A DNA stretch of 64,000 bases from Semisulcospira habei (lineage: Eukaryota > Mollusca > Gastropoda > Semisulcospiridae). This document shows, piece by piece, positions 52,612 to 63,309 of this stretch. Each line of letters starts with the position of its first letter. The first letter of the stretch is position 1. The position numbers were made by a program, and so were the translations under genes. The DNA lies in assembly GCA_036245525.1 (NCBI GenBank), contig BTPG01000008.1, positions 32,761,231 through 32,825,230 of the forward strand, written 5' to 3'. A model generated the notes under the pieces. It was not told the DNA's origin, made no database searches, and was given only the letters and a program-made list of their open reading frames with translations.

Positions 52612-52826
52612 TTAAAACCCTTTTAGCCCCAGGACCCTGCAGCAGGAGATAGATTGATCATGATAATTCAAGGGTAGTGCCAGTTGAGCTTGGCGTCTTC
52701 AGGCGTCAAGCTCATCTGGCACTACCCTTGAATTATCATGGTCGATCCATCTCCTGCAGCTGGTACATAGTCGTTAGGCAACACCTCCAAAATTTGAGAA
52801 ATGGGACCTTGGGGCTGAAAGGGTTA
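52612..52826. mobile_element. family A MITE
   Basis: TTAAAACCCTTTTAGCCCCAG to TTGGGGCTGAAAGGGTTAA, 215 bp. Hairpin at about 52647-52757 with apex GGCGTCTTCAGGCGTC: both arms carry GGCGTC instead of GGCGCC. Confidence 0.9.
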
Positions 52827-52849
52827 AGCGAAGTGAATTACATAGAGAT

Positions 52850-52902
52850 AGAGTGGTTGCAACCTCAGTCAGAAAAAGTGGGGAAGCTCAGTTCGACTCT
52901 CC

Positions 52903-52933
<31 letters not shown>

Positions 52934-53039
52934 TCGTGGGCTCGAACCCAGCTGGGGTCAAAATTTGTACAGACCCTTGTCGGTGACCCGACCTTGAAAT
53001 CACCTTCATGGTGGACAAAAGACGTTAAGCCCTAAACGT

Positions 53040-53043
<4 letters not shown>
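52850..53043 (+). mobile_element. tRNA-derived SINE with internal A29 run
   Basis: Plus-strand copy of the SINE at 14.3 kb: GTTCGACTCTCC, then A29 at 52903-52931, GGTCGTGGGCTCGAACCCAG (B box), TTCATGGTGGACAAAAGACG and GTTAAGCCCTAAACG. Its tail continues after the 1.1-kb element V (at 54124), suggesting that V inserted in the SINE tail. The A run corresponds to CCGAAAGG in the other copy. Confidence 0.8.
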
Positions 53044-54127
<1,084 letters not shown>

Positions 54128-54210
54128 AGGGTTTCAGTGAAGAAAATAAAACTGATGTTATATGCAACTTTTGTTATATGCAACTTTCTTGTAAGCGGAG
54201 TCGACTACAA

Positions 54211-54295
54211 AACTCCCGACATCTCCAAGAGGCGTAGATCCTCATCAGCCCCCTGCAGATTATGGGAGTTCATGAGAATCTATTTCTGTTGCTGG
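54211..54295. mobile_element. family B hairpin, degenerate
   Basis: CATCTCCAAGAGGCGTAGATC, CTCATCAGCCCCCTGCAG and GAGTTCATGAGAATCTATTTC. Confidence 0.6.
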
Positions 54296-54299
54296 TGCG

Positions 54300-55079
54300 A
54301 ATTCCCTCCCCATGTGGCTATGTTTATTTAGTATGCATCGTAGGCGTGGTTACACGATTTGTATGCCACGAGGTAAACTGTGTGCACGGGAAAAAAATAA
54401 AAATAAATATAGAACGTTTGACATCGGAGCGCACGTTTTTTCCCAGATATCTCCGCAAAAGAAACACATTTCTGTAACACTTTAAGAACAAATATCATTT
54501 AGTGCCAATTGACCTAATGTGGACAATTTTTACTGAGCTCCTATAATTTGTTGATGTTGCTGTACAGTGTTAAAAAAAAAATGGTGAAAAGACAAGAACA
54601 AGCTGTTTTCAATACCCTAAATAGAACCCGAGCAGATTTCAATATCGAGGTCAAGCATGTTGACTTCATATATGCCTGCGCTGTTTCAGGTTGGAAAACT
54701 TGGCCAATTCACGTAAAAATGGGTCTTTCTTATACTGAGCTTTAATATATATGGGGCACATTTAGGGATGTAAAATCAGTCATTTCATGAAAAATTCCGA
54801 AATGTTACGAGTGTACAGCAAAACTGACAATTTGTTCGCTTTTCTTAAAAGTAAATCTTATTAGGTCAACTGTCAAGGAATGATATTTATCCAAGATTGA
54901 TATAGAAAAGTTGTTCTTTGTGGAGATATTTGCGAAAAACGTTGTGCGAAAAATGTCAAACGACCTGTAACTAAAGAAAAAAAAAAAAAAAAGAAAGAAA
55001 GAAAAAAAAAAAGCATGCACAAGAAAGCGAAACGGAAATCATACGAATCTATCCGTCTCTTACCGGCTTGTAGTTATGC
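54300..55079. other. no gene; A-rich tract at 54977-55012
   Basis: AT-rich, with a poly-A/GAAA tract. Nothing else supportable. Confidence 0.45.
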
Positions 55080-55187
55080 TTAACCCCTTAACTGCCGGAG
55101 CAAGAACAATACTACCCTGCTGCAAGAGACATAAACCCTCATGAGCCCCCGCAGTCGCGGGGGCTCATGAGGGTTTGTGTCTCTTGT

Positions 55188-55197
55188 TAGTCGTGTG
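55188..55197. repeat. LINE target-site duplication, left (10 bp)
   Basis: TAGTCGTGTG, identical to 59236-59245. Confidence 0.88.
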
Positions 55198-55202
55198 TGG
55201 AA

Positions 55203-55265
55203 GTGGCGCAGTGGTTAAGGTGTCTGCCTCCAATGCCAAAGGTGCGAGGTTCAATACCGGGTTCC
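55203..55265 (+). promoter_or_regulatory. tRNA-like head with Pol III A and B boxes
   Basis: A-box match TGGCGCAGTGG at 55204-55214 (consensus TRGYNNARNGG) and B-box-like GGTTCAATACC at 55248-55258 (one deviation from GGTTCGANNCC), spaced as in a tRNA. It lies inside the transposed unit, just after the target duplication, so it is part of the LINE and not a neighbouring SINE. An internal Pol III-type promoter is inferred, not shown. Confidence 0.7.
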
Positions 55266-55976
55266 GGCGTTGGATTTTTCTCCTCTGGTAAGTGTCACCG
55301 TCTGGGCAGTGGGCAGATGTTCACATCTGCACGGGACATAGACGACCCCGGCCCCCACGAGTCCCCTGCTGCCTTGCAGGCTTGGCCGCTTGGCTGCGGA
55401 AAGGCTAAGGGAGGAAAACCCCTGACATCAAAGCCCCCGTGTCTCCGGGGAAGGCTTTTGAGCCAGAGACTAAGACAAGGACAGTCTGATATAAAACCTA
55501 CGACCCGAGGACCTCGATGCCACCGTCCCAGCTTGCTAGGCCATGGCAAACGAACCAAGGGTTTAAAGGGTGGGGCCAGTACTGCGCACACTGCACTCCA
55601 CCAAAAAGCTCCACCGCGCAGGCTTTAGGAAACGCCCACGGACTATGACACTGAATTTTCCAAGTCCTGTAGCGATGGGCAAGGGGCAAAACGGCAGGTG
55701 AAAGATGTCACTGGAAGCCGCAGTCTCAAACCTGCATGCAGGCGGTTCAGGATATTGGTCGCCTGATGTTGACCTGGGGATGACAACGTCACTCGGCACA
55801 CCCTGAACGACCAAGCAGCCTTCTCTAGGGACAGCACTGCTTGCTCCACACGGAGAGGGGCCTAGAAAAGGTGGCCTAACCAAAGCTCATCCCCTCGTAA
55901 CCCAGTTGGCTAGCCGCGGTCAACGGGCATCTTCTCATGCGGTCAGAAAACAAGAAAAAACAATGGATCCACTCTC

Positions 55977-58900
55977 ATGACGACCACGACCGGACTCAAC
56001 GTAGCATGCTGGAACATCCGAACCATGCTCGACACAGCAAACAGCGGACGCCCTGAACGTCGCTCCGCCCTCATTGCCCATGAATTGCGGAGGTTAAACA
56101 TCGACATCGCCGCGCTCAGCGAAGTACGCCTCCCGGAGGAAGGCAGCCTCCAAGAATTTGGCGCTGGCTACACCCTCTACTGGTCAGGCAGGCCTGCATC
56201 AGAAAGACGGCTCTCAGGCGTGGGCTTCATGGTGAAGACCCCCATTGCGACTAAGTTGGAAAACCTACCAACGGGTCACTCCGACCGCATCATGTCCATG
56301 CGCCTCCCACTGAGACACCAGCATTACGTCACACTTCTCAGTGTGTACTCCCCAACCCTCCTGGCAGAGCCTGCAGAAAAAGACAAGTTCTACTCTGACC
56401 TGCGCAGCCTCCTGCAGAGCACCCCTGCAGACGACAAAGTCATCATCCTTGGCGACTTCAACGCCAGAGTGGGCCAAGACTCCGAAGCCTGGAAAGGAGT
56501 CCTCGGCAAGCATGGCGTTGGGAACTGCAATGACAATGGTCGCCTACTGTTGGAGCTCTGTGCAGAGCAGCAACTTGTCATCACCAACACTACTTTCCAG
56601 CAAAAGGACAGTCGAAAGACCACCTGGATGCATCCTCGCTCCAAGCACTGGCACCTTATCGACTATGTCCTAGTGCGTCAGAGGGACCGCAGTGATGTCC
56701 TCCTCACCAGAGTGATGCCCAGCGCAGAGTGCCACACTGACCACCGCCTTGTTCGCTGCAAACTCAGGCTCCGCCTCAAGCTGAAACCCAAGAAAGGGGC
56801 CCCCCCCAAGAAAAAGCTTGATGTTGCCAGCCTTCAGCGTGACGACAAGAAAGCTGCCCTTCAGGCCGATTTACAGCGCATGCTTAAAGACACAGTTGAT
56901 CCAGCAGACTCCTCCCCTGAAACACTCTGGGAACAACTGAAAACTGCTATTGTAAAATCTTCTGTGGAAGTCTTGGGCTTTGCTAGAAAGAGGAACAAAG
57001 ACTGGTTTGACGAAAACGACGTAGAGATCCAGGAACTTCTAGCAAAAAAAAGAGCCGCCCACCAGGCCCACCTAGCCCAGCCTTCTTGCCCTGTGAAGAA
57101 GTCTGCCTTCCGCCTCATCTGCAGCAGTCTCCAGCTCAAGCTTAGAGAGCTCCAAAACGAGTGGTGGTCCAGACTCGCACAGAGGACCCAGCTCTGCGCT
57201 GACAACGGTGACTACAGGGGCTTCTACGAAGCACTGAAAGCAGTGTATGGCCCTAGGCACCTGGTACATAGTCCCCTGCGAAGCGCTGATGGACAGGCAC
57301 TCTTCACAGATAATACCTCCATCTTGAACCGCTGGTCGGAATACTTTCAGGACCTCTTCGGCGCTGAGCGCACTGTTCAAGAAACAGTCATCCTCCAAAT
57401 CCCACACCTTCCACTAAAAGTTGAATTGGACGAACCGCCCACCGCCGAAGAGACCCTCACAGCCATCCACCAGCTCAAGAGTGGCAAAGCAGCAGGCATT
57501 GACGGAATCCCGCCAGAGATCTGGAAACATGGAGGCCTAGCACTGCACAACAAGCTCCACGACCTCTTTCTCTGCTGCTGGGAAAAAGGAACACTACCAA
57601 AAGATCTCCGTGATGCAGTCATCATCACCCTGTACAAGAACAAAGGAGAGAAGTCTGCCTGCTCTAATTATCGTGGAATTACCCTGCTGTCCATTGCCGG
57701 GAAAATTCTCGCAAGGTTGCTCCTGAATCGGCTGGTACCTGCCATCGCTGAAGACCACCTCCCAGAGGGCCAGTGTGGCTTCAGAGCCAACAGGAGTACC
57801 ACCGACATGGTCTTTGTGCTGAGACAGCTTCAGGAGAAGTGCCGCGAGCAGAACAAAGGGCTGTACGTAACGTTTGTCGACCTAACAAAAGCGTTTGACA
57901 CTGTGAGCAGGCAAGGTATGTGGCAGATCCTGGAGCGACTAGGCTGTCCCCCAAAGTTCCTCAACATGATCGTCCAGCTCCACGAGGACCAGCAAGGCCA
58001 GGTCAGACTAAACAGTGACCTCTCAGAACCATTCCCCATTCGCAACGGCGTGAAGCAAGGCTGCGTGCTGGCACCGACCCTCTTCACCGTCTTCTTCAGC
58101 ATGATGTTGAAGCAGGCCACAGTGGACCTCGACGATGACGACGCAGTGTACATCAGGTACCGTCTCGATGGCAGCCTGTTCAACCTCAGACGACTGCAGG
58201 CCCACACGAAAACCCTAGACCAACTGATTCGTGAGCTGCTCTTTGCTGATGACGCTGCCCTCGTTGCACACACAGAGAGAGCCTTGCAGCGCATTACGTC
58301 CTGCTTCGCAGATGCCGCCCAGCTCTTTGGACTTGAGGTCAGTCTGAAAAAAACAGAGGTCCTTCATCATCCGGCACCCAAGGAAGAGCATCGCCCTCCC
58401 CACATCACCATCGGCGAGTCCGAACTGAAGTCTGTACACCAGTTTACCTACCTTGGCTGCATCATCACGTCAGACGCGAAGCTGGACAAGGAGCTGGACA
58501 ACAGGCTGGCAAAAGCGAACAGTGCTTTCGGGCGACTATTCAAGCGGGTGTGGCACAATCAACAGCTGAAAAAAGGCACCAAGATCAGCGTGTACAGAGC
58601 TGTCGTCCTCACCACCCTGCTGTACGGTTCCGAGTCCTGGGCCCTCTACCGCAGCCAACTACGACTCCTCGAACGCTTTCACCAGCGCTGCCTGCGTACC
58701 ATCCTGGGCATTCGCTGGAGTGACTATGTCACCAACGTCGAGGTCCTTGAACAGGCGGAAACTGTGAGCATCGAGGCTTTGCTGCTGCGGACACAGCTTC
58801 GCTGGGCGGGGCACGTCTCCAGGATGGAGGATCATCGCCTACCCAAGATCACTCTGTTCGGCGAGCTCGCCACTGGACACCGAGACAGAGGGGCACCAAA

Positions 58901-59204
58901 GAAGAGATACAAAGATGGTCTCAAGAAGTCACTTAGTGCCTGCCAAATCGACCACCGCCAGTGGTCTTCGCTTGCTGCGGACCGTGACACCTGGCGCTCC
59001 ACCATTCACAAGGCAGCCGTCTCCTTTGAGGACTCTCGCAGAGCTAACCTTAAGGACAAGCGGCTCAGAAGAAAAAACAGAGCTGTCGTAACTCAGAACC
59101 CTGACCAGACCTTCCCCTGCAGCCACTGCGGTCGAACCTGCCTGTCCCGGATTGGCCTCCGCAGCCACGAAAATGCCTGCAGACGACGTGGGCAAGCCCT
59201 ATAG
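55977..59204 (+). CDS. LINE ORF: AP endonuclease, reverse transcriptase, zinc knuckle (1075 aa)
   Basis: Single uninterrupted ORF that carries out target-primed reverse transcription. The N-terminal APE-type endonuclease (about residues 7-255) shows VACWNIRTMLD, ALSEVRLPEEG, ILGDFNARVGQD, HLIDYVLV and CHTDHRLVRCKL, including the catalytic Glu, Asp and His positions. After a basic linker comes the RT (about 495-800): LKSGKAAGIDGIPPEIWK, NYRGITLLSIAGKILARLLL, QCGFRANRSTTDMVFVLRQL, VTFVDLTKAFDTVSRQ, NGVKQGCVLAPTLFTVFF and catalytic FADDAALVAH at about 754. The thumb/C-terminal region has FTYLGCIITSDAKLDKELDN, YGSESWALYRSQLRLLERF and LRWAGHVSRMEDHRLPK. At residues 1047-1068 CSHCGRTC...RSHENAC forms a C2HC/C2H2-like zinc finger. 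It starts at ATG in CTCATGACGACC; no stop or frameshift. Retrotransposon protein, not a host enzyme. Confidence 0.93.
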   Translation: MTTTTGLNVACWNIRTMLDTANSGRPERRSALIAHELRRLNIDIAALSEVRLPEEGSLQEFGAGYTLYWSGRPASERRLSGVGFMVKTPIATKLENLPTGHSDRIMSMRLPLRHQHYVTLLSVYSPTLLAEPAEKDKFYSDLRSLLQSTPADDKVIILGDFNARVGQDSEAWKGVLGKHGVGNCNDNGRLLLELCAEQQLVITNTTFQQKDSRKTTWMHPRSKHWHLIDYVLVRQRDRSDVLLTRVMPSAECHTDHRLVRCKLRLRLKLKPKKGAPPKKKLDVASLQRDDKKAALQADLQRMLKDTVDPADSSPETLWEQLKTAIVKSSVEVLGFARKRNKDWFDENDVEIQELLAKKRAAHQAHLAQPSCPVKKSAFRLICSSLQLKLRELQNEWWSRLAQRTQLCADNGDYRGFYEALKAVYGPRHLVHSPLRSADGQALFTDNTSILNRWSEYFQDLFGAERTVQETVILQIPHLPLKVELDEPPTAEETLTAIHQLKSGKAAGIDGIPPEIWKHGGLALHNKLHDLFLCCWEKGTLPKDLRDAVIITLYKNKGEKSACSNYRGITLLSIAGKILARLLLNRLVPAIAEDHLPEGQCGFRANRSTTDMVFVLRQLQEKCREQNKGLYVTFVDLTKAFDTVSRQGMWQILERLGCPPKFLNMIVQLHEDQQGQVRLNSDLSEPFPIRNGVKQGCVLAPTLFTVFFSMMLKQATVDLDDDDAVYIRYRLDGSLFNLRRLQAHTKTLDQLIRELLFADDAALVAHTERALQRITSCFADAAQLFGLEVSLKKTEVLHHPAPKEEHRPPHITIGESELKSVHQFTYLGCIITSDAKLDKELDNRLAKANSAFGRLFKRVWHNQQLKKGTKISVYRAVVLTTLLYGSESWALYRSQLRLLERFHQRCLRTILGIRWSDYVTNVEVLEQAETVSIEALLLRTQLRWAGHVSRMEDHRLPKITLFGELATGHRDRGAPKKRYKDGLKKSLSACQIDHRQWSSLAADRDTWRSTIHKAAVSFEDSRRANLKDKRLRRKNRAVVTQNPDQTFPCSHCGRTCLSRIGLRSHENACRRRGQAL

Positions 59205-59207
59205 AAT

Positions 59208-59221
59208 CTTCGTTCGCGAAG
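59208..59221 (+). other. 3'-terminal CTTCG-TTCG-CGAAG hairpin
   Basis: A 5-bp stem with a TTCG tetraloop three bases after the stop codon and 14 bases before the end of the LINE. UUCG loops are exceptionally stable in RNA, and 3' stem-loops are used by some LINE reverse transcriptases for template recognition. That role here is an inference. Confidence 0.6.
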
Positions 59222-59235
59222 TCAAGCCAAGAGAG

Positions 59236-59245
59236 TAGTCGTGTG
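59236..59245. repeat. LINE target-site duplication, right (10 bp)
   Basis: TAGTCGTGTG, identical to 55188-55197. Confidence 0.88.
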
Positions 59246-59350
59246 CTCTTTATGCCTAGTCTGGGTCCCGTTTACATTTGTTCCTTCGCGCAAAATGTCG
59301 GTCAACTTGCAGACGCGAAAGTTCGTGAACACTGGCAGCAAAGGGGTTAA

Positions 59351-60316
59351 ACGCAGCCGGGGATGCATAGAATGTTCGATTGCCCACCGTGACGACGATA
59401 CCAAAAAACCTGTAGCGAGAAGGTGTGAGGAGGAGACTCGCGAGTTTTCCCGCCGCGAGAATCATGACTGACGTCATCTATCAGTAACCCGACACCAGGA
59501 ATGGAATTAGCGTTGACCCTGAGAATCGCCCTGATCGTGCCGAGAATTAATCCATTTTTTTTTTCTCCTGGCCACCTCCAGCCCCAACTACACAGTGCAT
59601 ACAGGCCTCAAGGTGCCGCATGAGTGAGCTTACATCTTGCGCAAGCCACTGAGCAAATGTGCTCCTCCATAACGGCTATGGCTTGCGCGAGACTGAAGAC
59701 TACAGATGAGTCCGGGAGCTGCTGACAGAAAGATGAATGGACGAACTGGCTTGCTAGTTGGTCGGTCGGTCGGTCGATGGATGGATGGATGGATCGATCT
59801 ACCGACCGACCGACTGATTGATTGATTGATTCATTGATTGATTGATTAATTTGTTCCTGATCAATCTACTTAATACCTCACGATAGATCACGATGTAATA
59901 TTCAAACTCATTATCAAAAGTCAGCCAAGCGTTGACAGACACAGTATACATTCCAACGGCAATCATTCAACAATGACAAACAAACAAACAAACACAGAAA
60001 CAAATTTACCTCCTTCCTCAAATCCCAAGCTCACGAGAAAGACATTGTTTCAAAGTCAGTACACGACACGCACTGTTTGTCGCAAAAAGTGTATGATTAC
60101 GTCATTTGTTTTCAACATTCAACACCTATCCAAAATAAACCGAAAACCGGTTTGCAAGAGGTGCGTCAGCTCTCTTATCACACTGGTTGTCTCCATCGAC
60201 TGCTGTGCAGCGAATGGAGGTGACAGCCAGTGTGATCCCTTGTATGAACGGTCAGGACGATGGCACGTGTCTGTATAAATTCTGACTTCTGCACGAACAA
60301 TAAGATTGTCTTTAAT
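59351..60316. other. no gene; tetranucleotide repeats at 59755-59850
   Basis: GGTC, ATGG, CCGA and GATT tetranucleotide runs at about 59757-59848. Nothing else supportable. Confidence 0.55.
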
Positions 60317-60538
60317 TTAACCCTTTCAGTGCCGAGAAATACTGAACACGATCCGTATGCAAGAGGTATAGATCCTCATGCGCCCCCGCAGTTGCGGGGG
60401 CTCATGAGGATCTATGCCTCTTACTGATTGCAATTTATTTGTAGCCATGTTCCTTAAAGTTTGGGGCTCTTTGATGCTGAATTCAGTGACAAAGATTTCA
60501 GAAACAGAATCTGCGTCCACTGGCAGCAAAGGGGTTAA
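60317..60538. mobile_element. family B TTAA-flanked MITE
   Basis: TTAACCCTTTCAGTGCCGAG to CCACTGGCAGCAAAGGGGTTAA, 222 bp. Hairpin at 60359-60423. A good reference copy: flanks AACACGATCC and TAGCCATGTTCCTTAAAG are near consensus. Confidence 0.92.
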
Positions 60539-60692
60539 AATGGTCTGTAGAGGAGAAATTGTCAATTTGGTTGTTTGTTTGCTTTTTGTTTGTTTTTTCT
60601 CTCTCGCAAAATGAACTCTTTTTGGGGAGGGCTCGCAAAATGAACAAATATTTTGATGGCGCCATTTCTTTAGGAAGCGCCAGTAAAGGTCC

Positions 60693-60803
60693 ACCCAATG
60701 CCCAGAAGACCATCGGGCCGACGTCGGCCACCGTTGGCCCGCCCACGACCGTGCGCCGGCCAACGGCGGCGAACGTCGGCCCAATGGTCTTGTGCGTATT
60801 GGG
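60693..60803. mobile_element. family C hairpin
   Basis: CCCAATGCCCAGAAGACCAT, CGGGCCGACGTCGGCC and GTTGGCCCGCCCACG, mirrored imperfectly to CGGCCCAATGGTCTTGTGCG, TATTGGG. Confidence 0.82.
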
Positions 60804-60827
60804 CAACTACCGCCGTATGACACTGAG

Positions 60828-60888
60828 TTCAAAGATACACTTCTGTAACAGATGGTTACGAAACGCCACACACAGGTCTCTGTGGGAA
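60828..60888 (+). repeat. family Q fragment
   Basis: GAGTTCAAAGATACACTTCTG, TAACAGATGGTTACGAAACG and CCACACACAGGTCT only: the 5' 60 bp of family Q. Confidence 0.7.
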
Positions 60889-61059
60889 CGTCAGTCCCTC
60901 TCTGTCCGTACCGATCATATCAGGCCTGTCTGTATCTTGCATTGTTCCAGTATAATAATGGCCACAGTCTCACCTCTGTCAATATTATCCACACATCTTC
61001 AATGGTGACTCAACCCTGGCCCTCCGTCTGAAGATGTAAAAGACGACAGTGTCTGTCAG

Positions 61060-61124
61060 CAAGAGGCATAGATTCTCATGAGCCCCTGCAGAATGCAGGG
61101 GCTCATGAGAATACATGCCTCTTG
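61060..61124. mobile_element. family B hairpin
   Basis: CAAGAGGCATAGATTCTCATG and CATGAGAATACATGCCTCTTG arms around CCCCTGCAGAATGCAGGGG. Confidence 0.85.
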
Positions 61125-61404
61125 TAGATGAAAAGTGCTTGACGAGATTTCAAGTGTCCTATTGAGACTGAGCGAATTACAAAAAGTGGGAAGTGGAAAA
61201 GGAGGGGGGCGCTGGGGGAGTGGGGTGGGTGGGTGGGGGTCATTGACACTCGAAGCATTAAAGATCAGTTCACATCGGTATTGTTCTCCCTTGTCTATGG
61301 GCACGTGAGCTCGACACCGCAGTAACCTGAATTTCAAGTCATGATTATCTCAACCTCCGCCTGCGAGCATGTGACTGAGACCTAAAGTGAGCTGCATTGA
61401 ATTT

Positions 61405-61515
61405 TTAGAAAACACGCTTGGAAAGGACAAGTAAACACAGTGAGTCACCAACAAAGAAAGAACTCGCTTGCAAAAGACAAGTGCAGCATATGTGTTGCAT
61501 TTGTCCTTTCTAAGC
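61405..61515. repeat. family K-related repeat
   Basis: AAACACGCTTGGAAAGGACAA, CAACAAAGAAAGAACTCGCTT and the inverted TTGTCCTTTCTAAGCGTGCTT; resembles the copy at 345-425. Confidence 0.6.
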
Positions 61516-61527
61516 GTGCTTATTTAG

Positions 61528-61630
61528 TACTGACGAACAAAAGGAATGTAGTGACACTTTTGGAATCATCGGAAACGCTTTAGTGTTTCCGATGATTCCA
61601 AAAGTGTCACATTTCGTCTGCTCGTCAGCA
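61528..61630. mobile_element. family D element
   Basis: TACTGACGAACAAAAGGAATG ... CATTTCGTCTGCTCGTCAG. Inner arms ACACTTTTGGAATCATCGGA and TCCGATGATTCCAAAAGTGT are perfect. TA on the left suggests a mariner/Tc1-type target. Confidence 0.82.
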
Positions 61631-61661
61631 TATTTATTTATTTCTTTATTGAAGCCCACTA

Positions 61662-62006
61662 CCGCCGTGACTGTTCAAATATACACTTTTGTAACAGATG
61701 GTTATGAAACGCTACACACAGGTCTAGTTATGGTTCATTTAGGCACAGGAGAATCCAGTACAGCACACGCCTTAACATCAAGTAACCTGACAACGACTGC
61801 ACACTATAATTATAACTGTTTCAGTACGAGAAACAGCTAAAAAATAGATTGACACGCTAACGTTTGCGCAGAATAAATAAGTGCGATTACGCGTGTGTGT
61901 TTGCTGCGTGTCCAAACTGAAGTTAAAGTTTATTAGGTGTGTCGACAAGGCAGAAGGAACACAAATGGTGCTGAAATGTGTCTTCAAATTTACGTGTAAT
62001 GGTACT
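61662..62006 (+). repeat. family Q dispersed repeat, copy 3
   Basis: Third long copy, direct orientation: GTTCAAATATACACTTTTGT, ACACACAGGTCTAGTTATGG, AGTACGAGAAACAGCTAAAA, TTAGGTGTGTCGACAAGGCA and GAAATGTGTCTTCAAATTTA. A family A MITE inserted at its 3' TTAA. Confidence 0.78.
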
Positions 62007-62220
62007 TTAACTCATTCTACCCCAGACACACCACAGCAAGATAATGATCGACCATGATAGTTCAAGGGTGATGCCAGAATAGCTTGGCGCCTATGGGCGC
62101 CAAGCTATTCTGGCATCACCCTTGAACTGTCATGGTAGATCTATGTTCTGCACTAGATTGCAGTCTTCAGGGGACAACGGCAAAATTTGGGGATTTCGGT
62201 GTTGGGGTAGAATGAGTTAA
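62007..62220. mobile_element. family A MITE (CTCATTCTACCCC subtype)
   Basis: TTAACTCATTCTACCCCAGAC to TTGGGGTAGAATGAGTTAA, 214 bp. Near-perfect hairpin at about 62044-62137. Opposite orientation to 7773-7986 as judged from the flanks. Confidence 0.92.
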
Positions 62221-62440
62221 GGGTTGTTTATTTTGTTTTGTTTTGTTTGTTGTTGTTGCTGTTTGGTTGGGGGTTTTTTAGGTTTTTTTTGGGGTGTGTG
62301 TGTGTGTGTGGGGGGGGGGGGGTATTTCTTTGCACAGTTTGATACGCTTGGCAGTCACTTTTTAGGGTCTGAATTTTTTTCTTTTATCAGCCTGTGAACT
62401 GAAAGCTCAATGACCCTCCTCTGCCTGAGCTGAGTAACAA

Positions 62441-62519
62441 CCCAATGCACAAAAGGCCATCGGGCCGACGTTGGCCCAATGTCGGCCCAATGTCGGCCCG
62501 ATGGCCTTTTCGCACTGGG
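62441..62519. mobile_element. family C hairpin, collapsed core
   Basis: CCCAATGCACAAAAGGCCATC and GATGGCCTTTTCGCACTGGG ends; the core is reduced to GGGCCGACGTTGGCCCAATG with a GTCGGCCCAAT duplication. Confidence 0.82.
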
Positions 62520-62639
62520 AAATCGGTTGCCGTGTCAACAACCACAGATCGCCAAGGTGACCTGTACCTGGTGCAGACAGGTAACATTTGTCCAGCGGCC
62601 GGGAGCGCATCCGTGACAAATGACCGGATGGTAGGTGGG

Positions 62640-62909
62640 TGGGTGGGGTGGAGGGGGGGGGGTGGGGGCTGGGGGGGGGGGGTAGGGACAATTTTCGACA
62701 GATGGAGGGTAACCACGTGAAGGCAAAAAGGTAGTAAGTCCATTTTTACGAAAAGAGAGAATGTCGTTTAAGATTTACATTTCATTGCCACGAAATTGGA
62801 ACTGTGTTTGGCTTCGAACTGCGTTTTAAAGTTGCTTGTGTTTTCATTAGTTGCCTTCCCAGGACAGATGCAGATGGGTTGGGGCGTGAATTTGTGGGGT
62901 CGTGACGGG

Positions 62910-62942
<33 letters not shown>

Positions 62943-62945
62943 CTG
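62640..62945. repeat. G-rich tracts
   Basis: G runs at about 62640-62695 and an almost pure G run at 62911-62942, potentially quadruplex-forming and assembly-error prone. Confidence 0.85.
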
Positions 62946-63100
62946 CTGTCTAGGAGAGAGGCTGTCTGTGATAAGAACGACAAAGAACATATGTCAGAAA
63001 AACATATCGCTGGGCCATTGTGTCTGCGGTAAGCACGCCCCCCCCCCTCCCCCCCCTCCCCCCCGCCCCCCCCCCCAAAAAAAAAAAAAGAGAGAAAAAA

Positions 63101-63193
63101 CACAATGCGCAAAAGGCCATCGGGCCGACGTCGGCCGCCGTTGGCCCGCGCACGTCCGTGCCGACGTCGGCCGGATGGCCTTTGCGCACTGGG
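63101..63193. mobile_element. family C hairpin
   Basis: CAATGCGCAAAAGGCCATCG, GGCCGACGTCGGCCGCC and GTTGGCCCGCGCACG, then TGCCGACGTCGGCCGGATGG and CCTTTGCGCACTGGG. Preceded by C-rich and A-rich tracts (63039-63090). Confidence 0.82.
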
Positions 63194-63309
63194 GAGGAAT
63201 CGCCGGCCTTTGTCAGACATAGACATGATACTGGGCGATAATCCACCCACCTACCTATCTCCTACACTCTATCCCGTCATCCCCGTCAAGGGAACGACAC
63301 AGGTAATGG

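Larger units (their letters stand above)
55198..59235 (+). mobile_element. full-length APE-RT LINE (about 4.04 kb)
   Basis: Complete unit between perfect 10-bp target duplications inside a MITE. Layout: tRNA-like head (55203-55265), 5' UTR to 55976, one ORF 55977-59204, then only 31 bp of 3' UTR with a small hairpin and no poly-A or microsatellite tail. The protein has RTE/RTE-X-like character, but the clade needs a tree. Intact ORF and exact duplications imply a recent insertion, and possible competence. Confidence 0.9.
55080..59350. mobile_element. family B MITE split by a full-length LINE
   Basis: Left half from TTAACCCCTTAACTGCCGGAG (55080) through the hairpin GCAAGAGACATAAACCCTCA / TGAGGGTTTGTGTCTCTTG (about 55122-55186) to 55197. 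Right half from 59236 to AACACTGGCAGCAAAGGGGTTAA (59350). Without the LINE the element would be about 223 bp, as expected for family B. Confidence 0.92.

Noticed and set aside
55197..55628. A second upstream ORF (ORF1) of the LINE
   Set aside because: Its apparent start is not ATG and lies within the target duplication/tRNA-like head; composition is unremarkable. Treated as 5' UTR.
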